Source: Gallionella sp. (GTDB taxonomy: Bacteria > Pseudomonadota > Gammaproteobacteria > Burkholderiales > Gallionellaceae). Taken from it: a stretch of DNA of 12,649 nucleotides. This document shows, piece after piece, positions 6,291 through 11,956 of this stretch. The notes under the pieces were generated by a model. The model saw only the letters and a list, made by a program, of their open reading frames with translations, had not been told where the DNA came from and searched no databases. The stretch lies in assembly GCA_017880945.1 (NCBI GenBank), contig JADGRM010000035.1, forward strand, positions 1-12,649. The letters are read 5' to 3'. Positions within the stretch are counted from its first letter, which is position 1. Each line of letters begins with the position of its first letter. The translations under genes and the position numbers were made by a program.

Positions 6291-7268
6291 CTAGACTACG
6301 AGCATGATTTTCCCCACATGCGAACTTGTTTCCATCAGCGCATGGGCTTGAGCGGCCTGCTGCAGCGGAAAGGTTTTATAAATAACCGGCTTGATTTTCC
6401 CGGATTCGATCAAAGGCCAGACATGTTGCCGCAATTGGGACGCGATGGCTGCCTTGAACGCGACTGGACGCGGACGCAGCGTCGAGCCGGTCACTGTCAA
6501 GCGACGAAGCAAAATCTGTCCCAAACTGACATTTGCTTTGCCGCCACCGAGCAATGCGATGAACACCAGGCGCCCATCATCGGCCAGGCAGCTGATTTCG
6601 CGGGGGACATAATCGCCACCCACCATGTCCAGGATTACGTCGGCACCTTTGCCATCCGTGGACAATTTGACGATCTCGACAAAATCTTCTGTCCGGTAAT
6701 TGATGCAGCGTTCCGCCCCAAGCGCTTCGCATGCACGGCATTTTTCATCAGAACCCGCGGTTGCAAAAACACGGTGTCCAAGCGCTGTCGCAAGCTGGAT
6801 CGCAGTCACGCCGATACCCGATGAGCCGCCTTGCACCAGCAGGGTTTCTCCATCTGCCAGTCTTGCCCGGTCGAATACATTGCTCCATACGGTGAAAAAC
6901 GTCTCAGGCAGGGATGCCGCTTCAATCGCATTCAACCCCTTCGGCACAGGCAGGCAGAGTTCAATCGATGCTGCGCAATATTCCGCATAGCCGCCACCTT
7001 GTACCAGCGCGCAGACCAGTTCTCCTTTTTTGAAACCGCTGCCGGCTAAATCGCCATCAACAATTTCTCCCGCTACTTCCAGTCCGGGGAGATCCGATGC
7101 GCCGGGAGGAACCGGATAATTACCGGTGCGCTGCAGCACGTCCGGGCGATTCACGCCGGACGCATGTACCTTGATCAGGACCTGTCCAGGTTGAAGTGTC
7201 GGCAGCGGCCGTTCGCACATTTTCAATACCTCGGGAGGTCCGGGTTGGGTGATTTCAATTGCGAACAT
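6291..7268 (-). CDS. NAD(P)H quinone oxidoreductase, zinc-free medium-chain dehydrogenase (PIG3-like)
   Basis: A 325-residue cytoplasmic oxidoreductase of the medium-chain dehydrogenase superfamily, quinone-reductase branch, expected to reduce quinones or alpha,beta-unsaturated carbonyls with NAD(P)H. The GroES-like substrate domain carries the PIG3/TIGR02824-type signature GVNRPDVLQRTGNYPVPPGA (38-57). The Rossmann domain shows LLVQGGSSGIGVTAIQLA (143-160), and the C-terminal lid ends in HVGKIMLVV. The structural and catalytic zinc ligands of alcohol dehydrogenases are absent. I take the ATG at 7268, which gives the family start MFAIEITQPG and has AGGA 8 bases upstream; a GTG at 7289 would add seven residues with less support. 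It is transcribed alone, against its neighbours, and appears intact. No link to oxalate metabolism is evident. Confidence 0.92.
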   Translation of the reverse strand: MFAIEITQPGPPEVLKMCERPLPTLQPGQVLIKVHASGVNRPDVLQRTGNYPVPPGASDLPGLEVAGEIVDGDLAGSGFKKGELVCALVQGGGYAEYCAASIELCLPVPKGLNAIEAASLPETFFTVWSNVFDRARLADGETLLVQGGSSGIGVTAIQLATALGHRVFATAGSDEKCRACEALGAERCINYRTEDFVEIVKLSTDGKGADVILDMVGGDYVPREISCLADDGRLVFIALLGGGKANVSLGQILLRRLTVTGSTLRPRPVAFKAAIASQLRQHVWPLIESGKIKPVIYKTFPLQQAAQAHALMETSSHVGKIMLVV

Positions 7269-7468
7269 GGATGGAGTCCTCTGTGACACAACAAATGCTC
7301 AACGATACAGCAAGAAGAATTTTTGCGCAGCCGCTTCAGAATCGACGGCCATGTAAATGCTGCTGATTGCGGCTACCCTGCCAGTGCGGTTTTTACCGGA
7401 TTTGGCGCGGCGCAGTTTGCGCTGCAAGTTCAAGCGCAGTTCGGCCGGCGCCGGGTCATTCAGTCGCT
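7269..7468. other. Region between the oxidoreductase and the repeat copy; no recognised gene
   Basis: A minus-strand frame here (7299-7508) runs from the regulator remnant through the junction and codes ERLNDPAPAELRLNLQRKLR and onward to FFLLYR. I recognise no family; its basic composition could be real residual coding sequence or chance. No terminator or RNA gene is evident. The oxidoreductase promoter should be in this region but I see no strong -35/-10 pair. Confidence 0.4.
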
Positions 7469-7470
7469 CA

Positions 7471-7549
7471 CGCATTTCCTTGGGCACGATGTTTTGTTTC
7501 AATTGCACGCGAATGATGTTTTTTCCGGATGGTGGTCGATAAAAGTCAT
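7471..7549 (-). pseudogene. Regulator gene remnant (first 26-27 codons, frameshifted)
   Basis: The minus strand from the ATG at 7549 reads MTFIDHHPEK, matching the intact regulator (MTFIDHHLEK). A single-base deletion in the following A-run shifts the frame to TSFACN-stop. The rest of the homologous segment (VQLKQNIVPKEMR) is in the next frame, and similarity ends at about 7470. It has neither the effector domain nor the DNA-binding domain, so it cannot act as a regulator; it appears to be a passenger of the duplicated promoter. Confidence 0.88.
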
Positions 7550-7601
7550 GACAGGGTAGGAGGTGAGTTAATCGAATGCGGCAAATATCATCTGCCGAAA
7601 A

Positions 7602-7615
7602 TTGACTGCGGTCAA
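7602..7615. promoter_or_regulatory. Crp/Fnr-type operator TTGACTGCGGTCAA upstream of frc2
   Basis: The TTGAC-N4-GTCAA half-sites of the oxc operator are kept exactly; the only change is in the central spacer (CCGC... to CTGC...). The centre (7608.5) is again 30.5 bp before TATGAT (7639-7644), about -42 relative to the predicted start. This retention suggests the half-sites are under selection. Confidence 0.68.
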
Positions 7616-7638
7616 TGAGCGTCGCATGGCCGGCTCGC

Positions 7639-7644
7639 TATGAT
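7639..7644 (+). promoter_or_regulatory. frc: Predicted -10 element (TATGAT) of frc2
   Basis: It is identical in sequence and in spacing from the dyad to the oxc promoter, with a predicted start near 7651 and a leader of about 124 bases. A second box, TATAAT at 7746-7751, lies 23 bases before the ATG without a good -35 and could provide an additional, regulator-independent start. Confidence 0.5.
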
Positions 7645-7774
7645 GGGTCGCACGTTAAAAGCACATGTAGAGTCTGGGTCATACGAAATTGGACTAATAA
7701 ACCTCCCGCTCTGCCGGAAGTAACTTAATTGCTCAACGTGGCGCATATAATAAAGGGACAGGAGACCTACTACA

Positions 7775-9022
7775 ATGAGCAAAGCACTGGACGGCGTTCG
7801 CATTCTTGATTTTACCCACGTGCAGTCCGGACCGACCTGCACGCAATTGCTGGCCTGGTTCGGTGCCGACGTGATCAAGGTGGAGCGTGCCGGCGAAGGT
7901 GATGCCACGCGCGGACAATTGCGCGACATCCCCGACGTGGACAGTCTGTACTTCACGATGCTGAACCACAACAAGCGCTCAATCACGCTCGACACCAAGA
8001 ACCCGAAAGGCAAAGAGGTGCTTGAGACGCTGATCAAGCAGTGCGATGTGCTGGTCGAGAACTTTGCCCCTGGTGCGCTGGACCGGATGGGATTTACCTG
8101 GTTGCGTATCCAGGAACTCAATCCGCGCATGATCGTCGCATCGGTCAAGGGCTTCGGCCCCGGACCCTACGAAAACTGCAAGGTTTACGAAAACGTGGCG
8201 CAATGCGCGGGTGGTGCGGCCTCGACCACTGGCTTCGAAGACGGTCCACCGATGGTCACCGGTGCACAGATCGGCGACAGCGGCACCGGATTGCACCTGG
8301 CACTGGGCATCGTAGCCGCCTTGTACCAGCGCAAGAGCACCGGGCGCGGACAAAAGGTCTTGGCAGCGATGCAGGACTCGGTGTTGAACCTGTGCCGCGT
8401 CAAGCTGCGCGACCAGCAACGCCTGGAACGCACGGGCCTGATGAAAGAGTACCCGCAGTATCCCGACCATCCATTTGGCGAAGCCGTGCCACGTGCCGGC
8501 AATGCCTCCGGTGGCGGTCAGCCCGGGTCGATCCTGAAGTGCAAGGGCTGGGAAACTGACCCGAACGCCTACCTCTATTTCATTACGCAGGGAGCTGTCT
8601 GGCCCGCCATCTGCAAAGTGATCGGAGAGGAAAACTGGATCAACGACGAGACTTACGCCACGCCGGCAGCTCGCTTGCTGCACCAGAAGCTGATCTTCGC
8701 GCGCATTGAGGAATGGACCAAGACCAAGACCAAGTTCGAGGCGATGGACATCATGAACAAGTACGACATCCCGTGCGGGCCGATCCTGTCGATGAAAGAA
8801 ATCGCCGAAGATCCGTCACTGCGCGAGAGCGGCACCATCGTCGAGGTCGATCATCCCAAGCGCGGAAAATATCTGTCGGTCGGCAATCCGATCAAGCTGT
8901 CCGATAGCCCGACCGAAGTGACGCGCTCGCCGCTATTGGGCGAACACACCGAAGAAGTGCTGACACAACTGGGCTACAGTACGGAGCAAATCGCAGCGCT
9001 GCGCGAGGAACGCGTGATCTGA
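7775..9022 (+). CDS. frc: Formyl-CoA:oxalate CoA-transferase (second copy)
   Basis: A 415-residue class III CoA-transferase closely related to the first Frc. Gln17 (HVQSGPTCTQ), catalytic Asp168 (QIGDSGTGLHL) and the stretch LKCKGWETDPNAYLYF are kept, so it should act on oxalate. Differences sit at active-site elements: the glycine loop reads SGGGQPGS (245-252) instead of GGGGQPGW, and GFGPGPYENCK (126-136) replaces the GFSEGHEYEDLK of copy 1. CAGGAGA lies about 10 bases before the ATG. The gene is monocistronic with its own copy of the oxc promoter; no second oxc follows. It may prefer another CoA donor or acceptor (for example succinyl-CoA or acetyl-CoA, as in YfdE-type enzymes) or simply raise Frc dosage; the sequence does not decide. 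Divergence from copy 1 makes this an old paralogue or an acquired gene, not a recent duplication. Confidence 0.95.
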   Translation: MSKALDGVRILDFTHVQSGPTCTQLLAWFGADVIKVERAGEGDATRGQLRDIPDVDSLYFTMLNHNKRSITLDTKNPKGKEVLETLIKQCDVLVENFAPGALDRMGFTWLRIQELNPRMIVASVKGFGPGPYENCKVYENVAQCAGGAASTTGFEDGPPMVTGAQIGDSGTGLHLALGIVAALYQRKSTGRGQKVLAAMQDSVLNLCRVKLRDQQRLERTGLMKEYPQYPDHPFGEAVPRAGNASGGGQPGSILKCKGWETDPNAYLYFITQGAVWPAICKVIGEENWINDETYATPAARLLHQKLIFARIEEWTKTKTKFEAMDIMNKYDIPCGPILSMKEIAEDPSLRESGTIVEVDHPKRGKYLSVGNPIKLSDSPTEVTRSPLLGEHTEEVLTQLGYSTEQIAALREERVI

Positions 9023-9030
9023 ACCCGTGG

Positions 9031-9053
9031 CCGGGTAAAGCTCAGCCCGGTTT
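9031..9053 (+). terminator. Possible terminator after frc2
   Basis: CCGGG (9031-9035) and CCCGG (9046-9050), extended by G-T pairs, form a short stem with a 10-base loop followed by TTT, 9 bases after the frc2 stop. Short and weak. Confidence 0.4.
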
Positions 9054-9084
9054 GCCGATCGAGCACCTGCACAAGATCCAGGAC

Positions 9085-9264
9085 CGCTTCGGGTCCTTGC
9101 TTGCCGATCTTGCGGTAATGGGAATATACCGCCACGAAGAGCGTCTTCTTGGCCTCATCCTGACCGACCACATACTGGTCAAGATAATGTGCGATGGCAC
9201 TGGGTGTCAGTTTCTTTGCCGATGTTGGCTGGCCTGGTGTTTGCTGGCTGTTAGGACTATCCAT
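9085..9264 (-). pseudogene. Truncated clpX-like AAA+ ATPase, N-terminal fragment
   Basis: From the ATG at 9264 the frame reads a short low-complexity leader (MDSPNSQQTPGQPTSAKK), then LTPSAIAHYLDQYVVGQDEA and KKTLFVAVYSHYRKI, the segment that precedes the Walker A motif in ClpX (family form: TPKEIRAALDEYVIGQE-AKK-L-VAVYNHYKR). Similarity ends near residue 60; Walker A, Walker B, sensor residues and everything after are missing, and the frame runs on into the 3' end of frc2 (nominal stop near 8974). The leader lacks the zinc-binding domain of housekeeping ClpX, so this was probably an accessory ClpX-type protein. AGGAAAGG precedes the ATG at a workable distance. The 3' part was evidently replaced by the DNA bearing frc2. 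Confidence 0.7.
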
Positions 9265-9278
9265 GCCACCCTTTCCTC

Positions 9279-9422
9279 TCAAACATTCTCGATCTTCATC
9301 AGGCCACTTTTGCAGTCTACCTTGACGTATCCTTCACGGCAAAGCAACCTTTCAAAATCTGCTTGGCCAGTGCGGTTGATGAATTCGGGACTGAACGAGG
9401 AACAGTATAATGCCGGCAACAA
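9279..9422 (-). CDS. Unrecognised small open frame upstream of the clpX fragment
   Basis: A frame ending 15 bases before the clpX-fragment ATG codes PEFINRTGQADFERLLCREG and then YVKVDCKSGLMKIENV. The composition and the tight spacing to clpX suggest residual coding sequence, but I recognise no family, the start is unclear (TTG at 9422 or 9419, no Shine-Dalgarno sequence), and it overlaps the promoter of the next gene on the other strand. It may be another truncated remnant. Confidence 0.2.
   Translation of the reverse strand: MLPALYCSSFSPEFINRTGQADFERLLCREGYVKVDCKSGLMKIENV
9406..9411 (+). promoter_or_regulatory. Predicted -10 element of the metallophosphoesterase gene
   Basis: A perfect TATAAT lies 68 bases before the ATG. 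The best -35 (TTCGGG, 16-base spacer) is poor. Confidence 0.4.
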
Positions 9423-9479
9423 GCTCAGTTTATGTTGCTCACAACACCCCGGCAGAATTAACCCCCAAGGAGCATACCA

Positions 9480-10586
9480 ATGCTGACCTTCATGAGCGTG
9501 GCGTTGTTGATTTACGGTTCCATGCATCTCTATGCATTCGGCAAAGTGTGGATGGCATTCCCGCATTCATTCGGCCTGGCTCTGGCGCTGATGCTGGCGG
9601 GGATCGTACTGACCTTCTCCCCGCTGCTCGTCTGGTACATGGAAAGGCAAAGCTGGCACGGCGCAGCCGTGGTGACCGCCTGGACGAGCTATACCTGGAT
9701 GGGATTCCTGTTCCTGTTTTTTTGCATCAGCCTGGTATTCGATCTCGGCCATGCATTCGCGACACTGCTGCATTTCAAATGGCCCCTGAACGATGCGATG
9801 GCGTTCCGAACCGTGGGCCTGCTCGCACTTGCAGCGCTGGGCTATGGATTGATCGAGGCACGGCAGATACAGGTTGAAGAAATAAAGATCACCACACCCA
9901 AGCTCGCTTCGGGATGCGTCACCATCGCGCAGATCTCCGACCTGCATTTGGGCATGATGTCGGGAGATGCGTTTCTCGAACGCGTCATCGCCAAGTTGCG
10001 CGAGATCAAACCCGACATCGTCGTGGCGACCGGAGACATCGTCGATGGGCAAGGAGACGATCTTGATGCGCTGGCCCGACACTTTCAAACCTACACACCG
10101 CCACTCGGTGCTTACGCCGTCACCGGCAATCACGAATATTATGCCGGGCTGGATAACTCCCTGCGCTTCCTGCGCAGCGCGGGCTTTACCGTGTTGCGCG
10201 GCGAATCGGCCAAGGCAGGCGGAATCGTTCTGGTGGGTGTCGATGATCCCAGCGCACAGACGCCAGATCAGCAAGCCCGGCTGGATACCGGCAAGACGCT
10301 CGCCGCAGTCACTGCGAATGACTTCATCGTCCTGCTCAAACACCAGCCGGTGGTTAATAGCGAAACGCCATTCGACTTACAACTCTCCGGGCACATCCAT
10401 GGCGGCCAGATATTCCCGTTCGTCTATCTGACGCGACTGGTCTATGGCGTGCACACCGGCCTCACCAAACTGGCCAATGGACGCCTGCTGTACGTCAGCC
10501 GCGGCGCCGGCACATGGGGGCCGCCGATACGCCTGTTTGCCCCGCCCGAGATCACGCTGATCACCATCGAGAGCAAAAACAAATGA
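9480..10586 (+). CDS. Membrane-anchored calcineurin-like metallophosphoesterase (YkuE/YaeI-like)
   Basis: A 368-residue protein with four predicted membrane helices (about 1-21, 30-53, 66-90, 108-124) and a catalytic domain behind them. The two-metal centre is complete: SDLHLG (Asp154, His156), GDIVDG (Asp186, Asp189), GNHEYY (Asn217, His218), LLKHQP (His288) and SGHIHGGQ (His305, His307). The domain arrangement matches YkuE/YaeI-type proteins, some of which cleave UDP-diacylglucosamine or related phosphodiesters at the membrane; the substrate here is unknown. AAGGAG lies 7 bases before the ATG. The gene appears intact and monocistronic; its neighbours give no pathway clue. Confidence 0.92.
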   Translation: MLTFMSVALLIYGSMHLYAFGKVWMAFPHSFGLALALMLAGIVLTFSPLLVWYMERQSWHGAAVVTAWTSYTWMGFLFLFFCISLVFDLGHAFATLLHFKWPLNDAMAFRTVGLLALAALGYGLIEARQIQVEEIKITTPKLASGCVTIAQISDLHLGMMSGDAFLERVIAKLREIKPDIVVATGDIVDGQGDDLDALARHFQTYTPPLGAYAVTGNHEYYAGLDNSLRFLRSAGFTVLRGESAKAGGIVLVGVDDPSAQTPDQQARLDTGKTLAAVTANDFIVLLKHQPVVNSETPFDLQLSGHIHGGQIFPFVYLTRLVYGVHTGLTKLANGRLLYVSRGAGTWGPPIRLFAPPEITLITIESKNK

Positions 10587-10664
10587 TCATCTGCTGAAAA
10601 ATATGGGCGAAGGTGCATGGCGGGGAAAATGCATCCTCTTTCAACATCCTTCTAACCAACCCAC

Positions 10665-10693
10665 TTGCGCCAGTATACAAATACTTATATATT
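10665..10693 (+). promoter_or_regulatory. Candidate promoter of the toxin-antitoxin operon
   Basis: TTGCGC (10665-10670) and TATATT (10688-10693) are separated by 17 bases. This would start transcription at about 10700, the toxin ATG itself, and no Shine-Dalgarno sequence precedes that ATG, so the message may be leaderless. Pattern-based only. Confidence 0.4.
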
Positions 10694-10699
10694 GCATCC

Positions 10700-11019
10700 A
10701 TGAAACCGCTCAAGTTCATCGGCTCCAGCGAAGATGACTTAGCCTCCTTCCCCTGTGAAGTGAAGCAAGTCTCAGGCTACCCACTATTCCGCGTACAAGC
10801 CGGACTGATGCCCTCCGATTGGAAGCCAATGCTGAATGTCGGCGCGGGCGCTTACGAAATCCCCATGTGCTGGGAGAATGGCGTGTGATCTATGTGGCGA
10901 AATTCGCCGATGCGGTTTATGTACTGCATGCCTTCCAGAAAAAGACACAGCAGACACGCATGGAAGACATCGCGCTGGCAACCGCCCGATACAAGCAACC
11001 CAAGGAGAGTACGAAATGA
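10700..11019 (+). pseudogene. Frameshifted RelE/HigB-type toxin (phage Gp49-like family)
   Basis: The first frame (10700-10861) gives MKPLKFIGSSEDDLASFPCE, then VKQVSGYPLFRVQAGLMPSD, WKPMLNVGAGAYEI; the second (from 10864) gives HVLGEWRVIYVAKFADAVYV, LHAFQKKTQQTRMEDIALAT and ARYK. Together they make a full-length (about 106-residue) mRNA-interferase-type toxin of the RelE/ParE superfamily, Gp49-like (PF05973) group, with the family core RVIYVAKF-AVYVLHAFQKKTQ. The frames are joined best by assuming loss of one base around 10857-10866. As it stands translation stops at 10888 after a truncated product without the C-terminal strands and helix. The stop of the second frame overlaps the antitoxin ATG (ATGA), the usual toxin-first arrangement. 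Either the toxin is dead or the base is a sequencing error. Confidence 0.85.
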
Positions 11020-11309
11020 AAAAGGAAAAACTCAAAATCACCAAATCATCCGGCAACGTATTTATCGACATCGGCTTTCCGCCCGACGAAGCGGCCATCC
11101 TCTCCATGCGCGCCGACCTCATGTGCCAACTGGAAATCCTGATCCGAGACAAAGAATGGACGCAAGCCGAAGCCGCCAAGGTGCTCGGCATCTCGCAATC
11201 GCGCGTATCCGACCTGATACGCGGAAAGTGGGACAAATTTAGCTTGGACATGCTGATTACTTTGGCGACGCGAGCGGGGAAGAAAGTAGAACTTAAGCTG
11301 GCGGCGTGA
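11016..11309 (+). CDS. HigA-type antitoxin, XRE-family helix-turn-helix protein
   Basis: A 97-residue DNA-binding antitoxin of the HigA/XRE type that pairs with Gp49-like toxins. The helix-turn-helix at about 48-72 reads WTQAEAAKVLGISQSRVSDL, followed by IRGKW, and the C-terminal strand ends KKVELKLAA. The N-terminal part (residues 1-30) is likely to contact the toxin. AAGGAGAG lies about 8 bases before the ATG, and the start overlaps the toxin's original stop codon by four bases, showing translational coupling. The antitoxin is intact although its toxin carries a frameshift, so it may persist as an autorepressor or may protect against a homologous toxin elsewhere. Confidence 0.9.
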   Translation: MKKEKLKITKSSGNVFIDIGFPPDEAAILSMRADLMCQLEILIRDKEWTQAEAAKVLGISQSRVSDLIRGKWDKFSLDMLITLATRAGKKVELKLAA

Positions 11310-11310
11310 T

Positions 11311-11343
11311 TCTGAAAAACAATCCGAACCTGACCCTTTAAAT
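11311..11343. repeat. Imperfect repeat, left copy
   Basis: The sequence TCTGAAAAACAATCCGAACC followed by TGACCCTTTAAAT recurs in similar form at 11789-11820 in the same orientation. The complement (AGGGTCAGGTTCGGATTGTT) resembles short dispersed REP-like elements that I recall from environmental proteobacteria; this link is from memory and untested. Confidence 0.5.
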
Positions 11344-11349
11344 CCTCCG

Positions 11350-11475
11350 ATGATGAAAAGCTTCTTTAACCGAATCTTGTTGATTGCTGCTTTGTCGTTG
11401 ACTGCTTTTAATCTCTGCGGGTGCTGCTACCTTTCAGGGCATGACATGATGAAATGTTCGATCCCCACTCCCTGA
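11350..11475 (+). CDS. Putative small lipoprotein
   Basis: A 41-residue frame begins MMKSFFNRILLIAALSLTAF and continues NLCGCCYLSG. It has a basic N-region, a hydrophobic stretch of about 13 residues and a lipobox-like LCGC near residues 22-25, so the mature peptide would be a lipid-anchored tail of about 17 residues. There is no clear Shine-Dalgarno sequence. Its end overlaps the start of the next frame by 22 bases. No family recognised; the signal-peptide pattern is the only support, and it may be the truncated front of a longer lipoprotein. Confidence 0.4.
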   Translation: MMKSFFNRILLIAALSLTAFNLCGCCYLSGHDMMKCSIPTP

Positions 11476-11753
11476 AGTTACCCTTCATTGAATCAATAGC
11501 GGCCATCATGTATTTTTTCATAATTTATTTTATTCCCGGCCTTGCGATGTTCCTTGTCGTGCTTTGGGATTACAAGTATTTACCAAAGACTGCAAGCCGA
11601 CTAACAAAACAGGCTGGAGAAAACGAATCCGGTTTTTCCCTTATTGTGTTGGCAGTGCGCAATTTGCTGCTGATGGCATTGTTTGCGTTTTTTCTCTGGC
11701 CGGTGGTTGTGGTAATGGAATTGTCCGGGGAAAAGAAAAAGTGGTTGGGCTGA
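11454..11753 (+). CDS. Unrecognised two-helix membrane protein
   Basis: A 99-residue hydrophobic protein with membrane segments at about 15-38 (IAAIMYFFIIYFIPGLAMFL) and 62-88 (SLIVLAVRNLLLMALFAFFL), separated by a charged loop of about 23 residues, and a basic tail SGEKKKWLG. I recognise no family. The ATG at 11454 lacks a good Shine-Dalgarno sequence; translation could be coupled to the small upstream lipoprotein frame, which it overlaps. The two small genes sit between the imperfect repeats at 11311 and 11789. Base composition here is noticeably more AT-rich than in the oxc-frc region, which suggests separate origin. Confidence 0.6.
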   Translation: MFDPHSLKLPFIESIAAIMYFFIIYFIPGLAMFLVVLWDYKYLPKTASRLTKQAGENESGFSLIVLAVRNLLLMALFAFFLWPVVVVMELSGEKKKWLG

Positions 11754-11788
11754 ATATGTTACCCAAACAAACAATTTCAATGGCTGCC

Positions 11789-11841
11789 TCTGAAAACAAT
11801 TCGAGCCCGACCTATTTAATTTTGCCCATTTAATTTTGCCA
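11789..11841. repeat. Imperfect repeat, right copy, with a 14-bp tandem duplication
   Basis: TCTGAAAACAATTCGAGCCC (11789 on) parallels the left copy at 11311. Directly after it ATTTAATTTTGCCC (11814-11827) is repeated in tandem (11828-11841, last base changed). Confidence 0.5.
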
Positions 11842-11956
11842 GTCTAGTGCTGGCATGAGCCACAAATGAAAGTGACAGTGCCACCGACATACCGGAATTT
11901 ATTTCAACCTGTCTCGTCAGCTGTTTTAGCCAAATACCAACCAAAAAAGTGAAGCC

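Larger units (their letters stand above)
7469..7653. repeat. Direct repeat copy 2: promoter module upstream of frc2
   Basis: This is the second copy of 1841-2025 in the same orientation, about 93% identical. Differences cluster at the outer parts; 7559-7606 is identical to 1932-1979. The copy keeps the operator dyad, the -10 box and their exact spacing but has a frameshifted regulator start. The outside boundary lies just inside the regulator coding sequence and the inside boundary at about the predicted transcription start. Confidence 0.95.

Noticed and set aside
7269..7289. GTG start adding seven residues to the quinone oxidoreductase
   Set aside because: The ATG at 7268 has AGGA at proper spacing and gives the family's usual N-terminus.
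7979..8683. Minus-strand frame of 234 residues within frc2
   Set aside because: Antisense shadow of frc2.
9567..10343. Minus-strand frame of 258 residues within the metallophosphoesterase gene
   Set aside because: Antisense shadow; the plus strand carries all catalytic motifs.
10836..11015. N-terminal extension of the antitoxin in its own frame
   Set aside because: It is the toxin gene read in another frame; the ATG at 11016 has a Shine-Dalgarno sequence and gives the usual antitoxin length.
11311..11841. Integron attC-type sites flanking the small genes
   Set aside because: The repeats lack the attC core sites (RYYYAAC and GTTRRRY) and the long inner symmetry of an attC hairpin.
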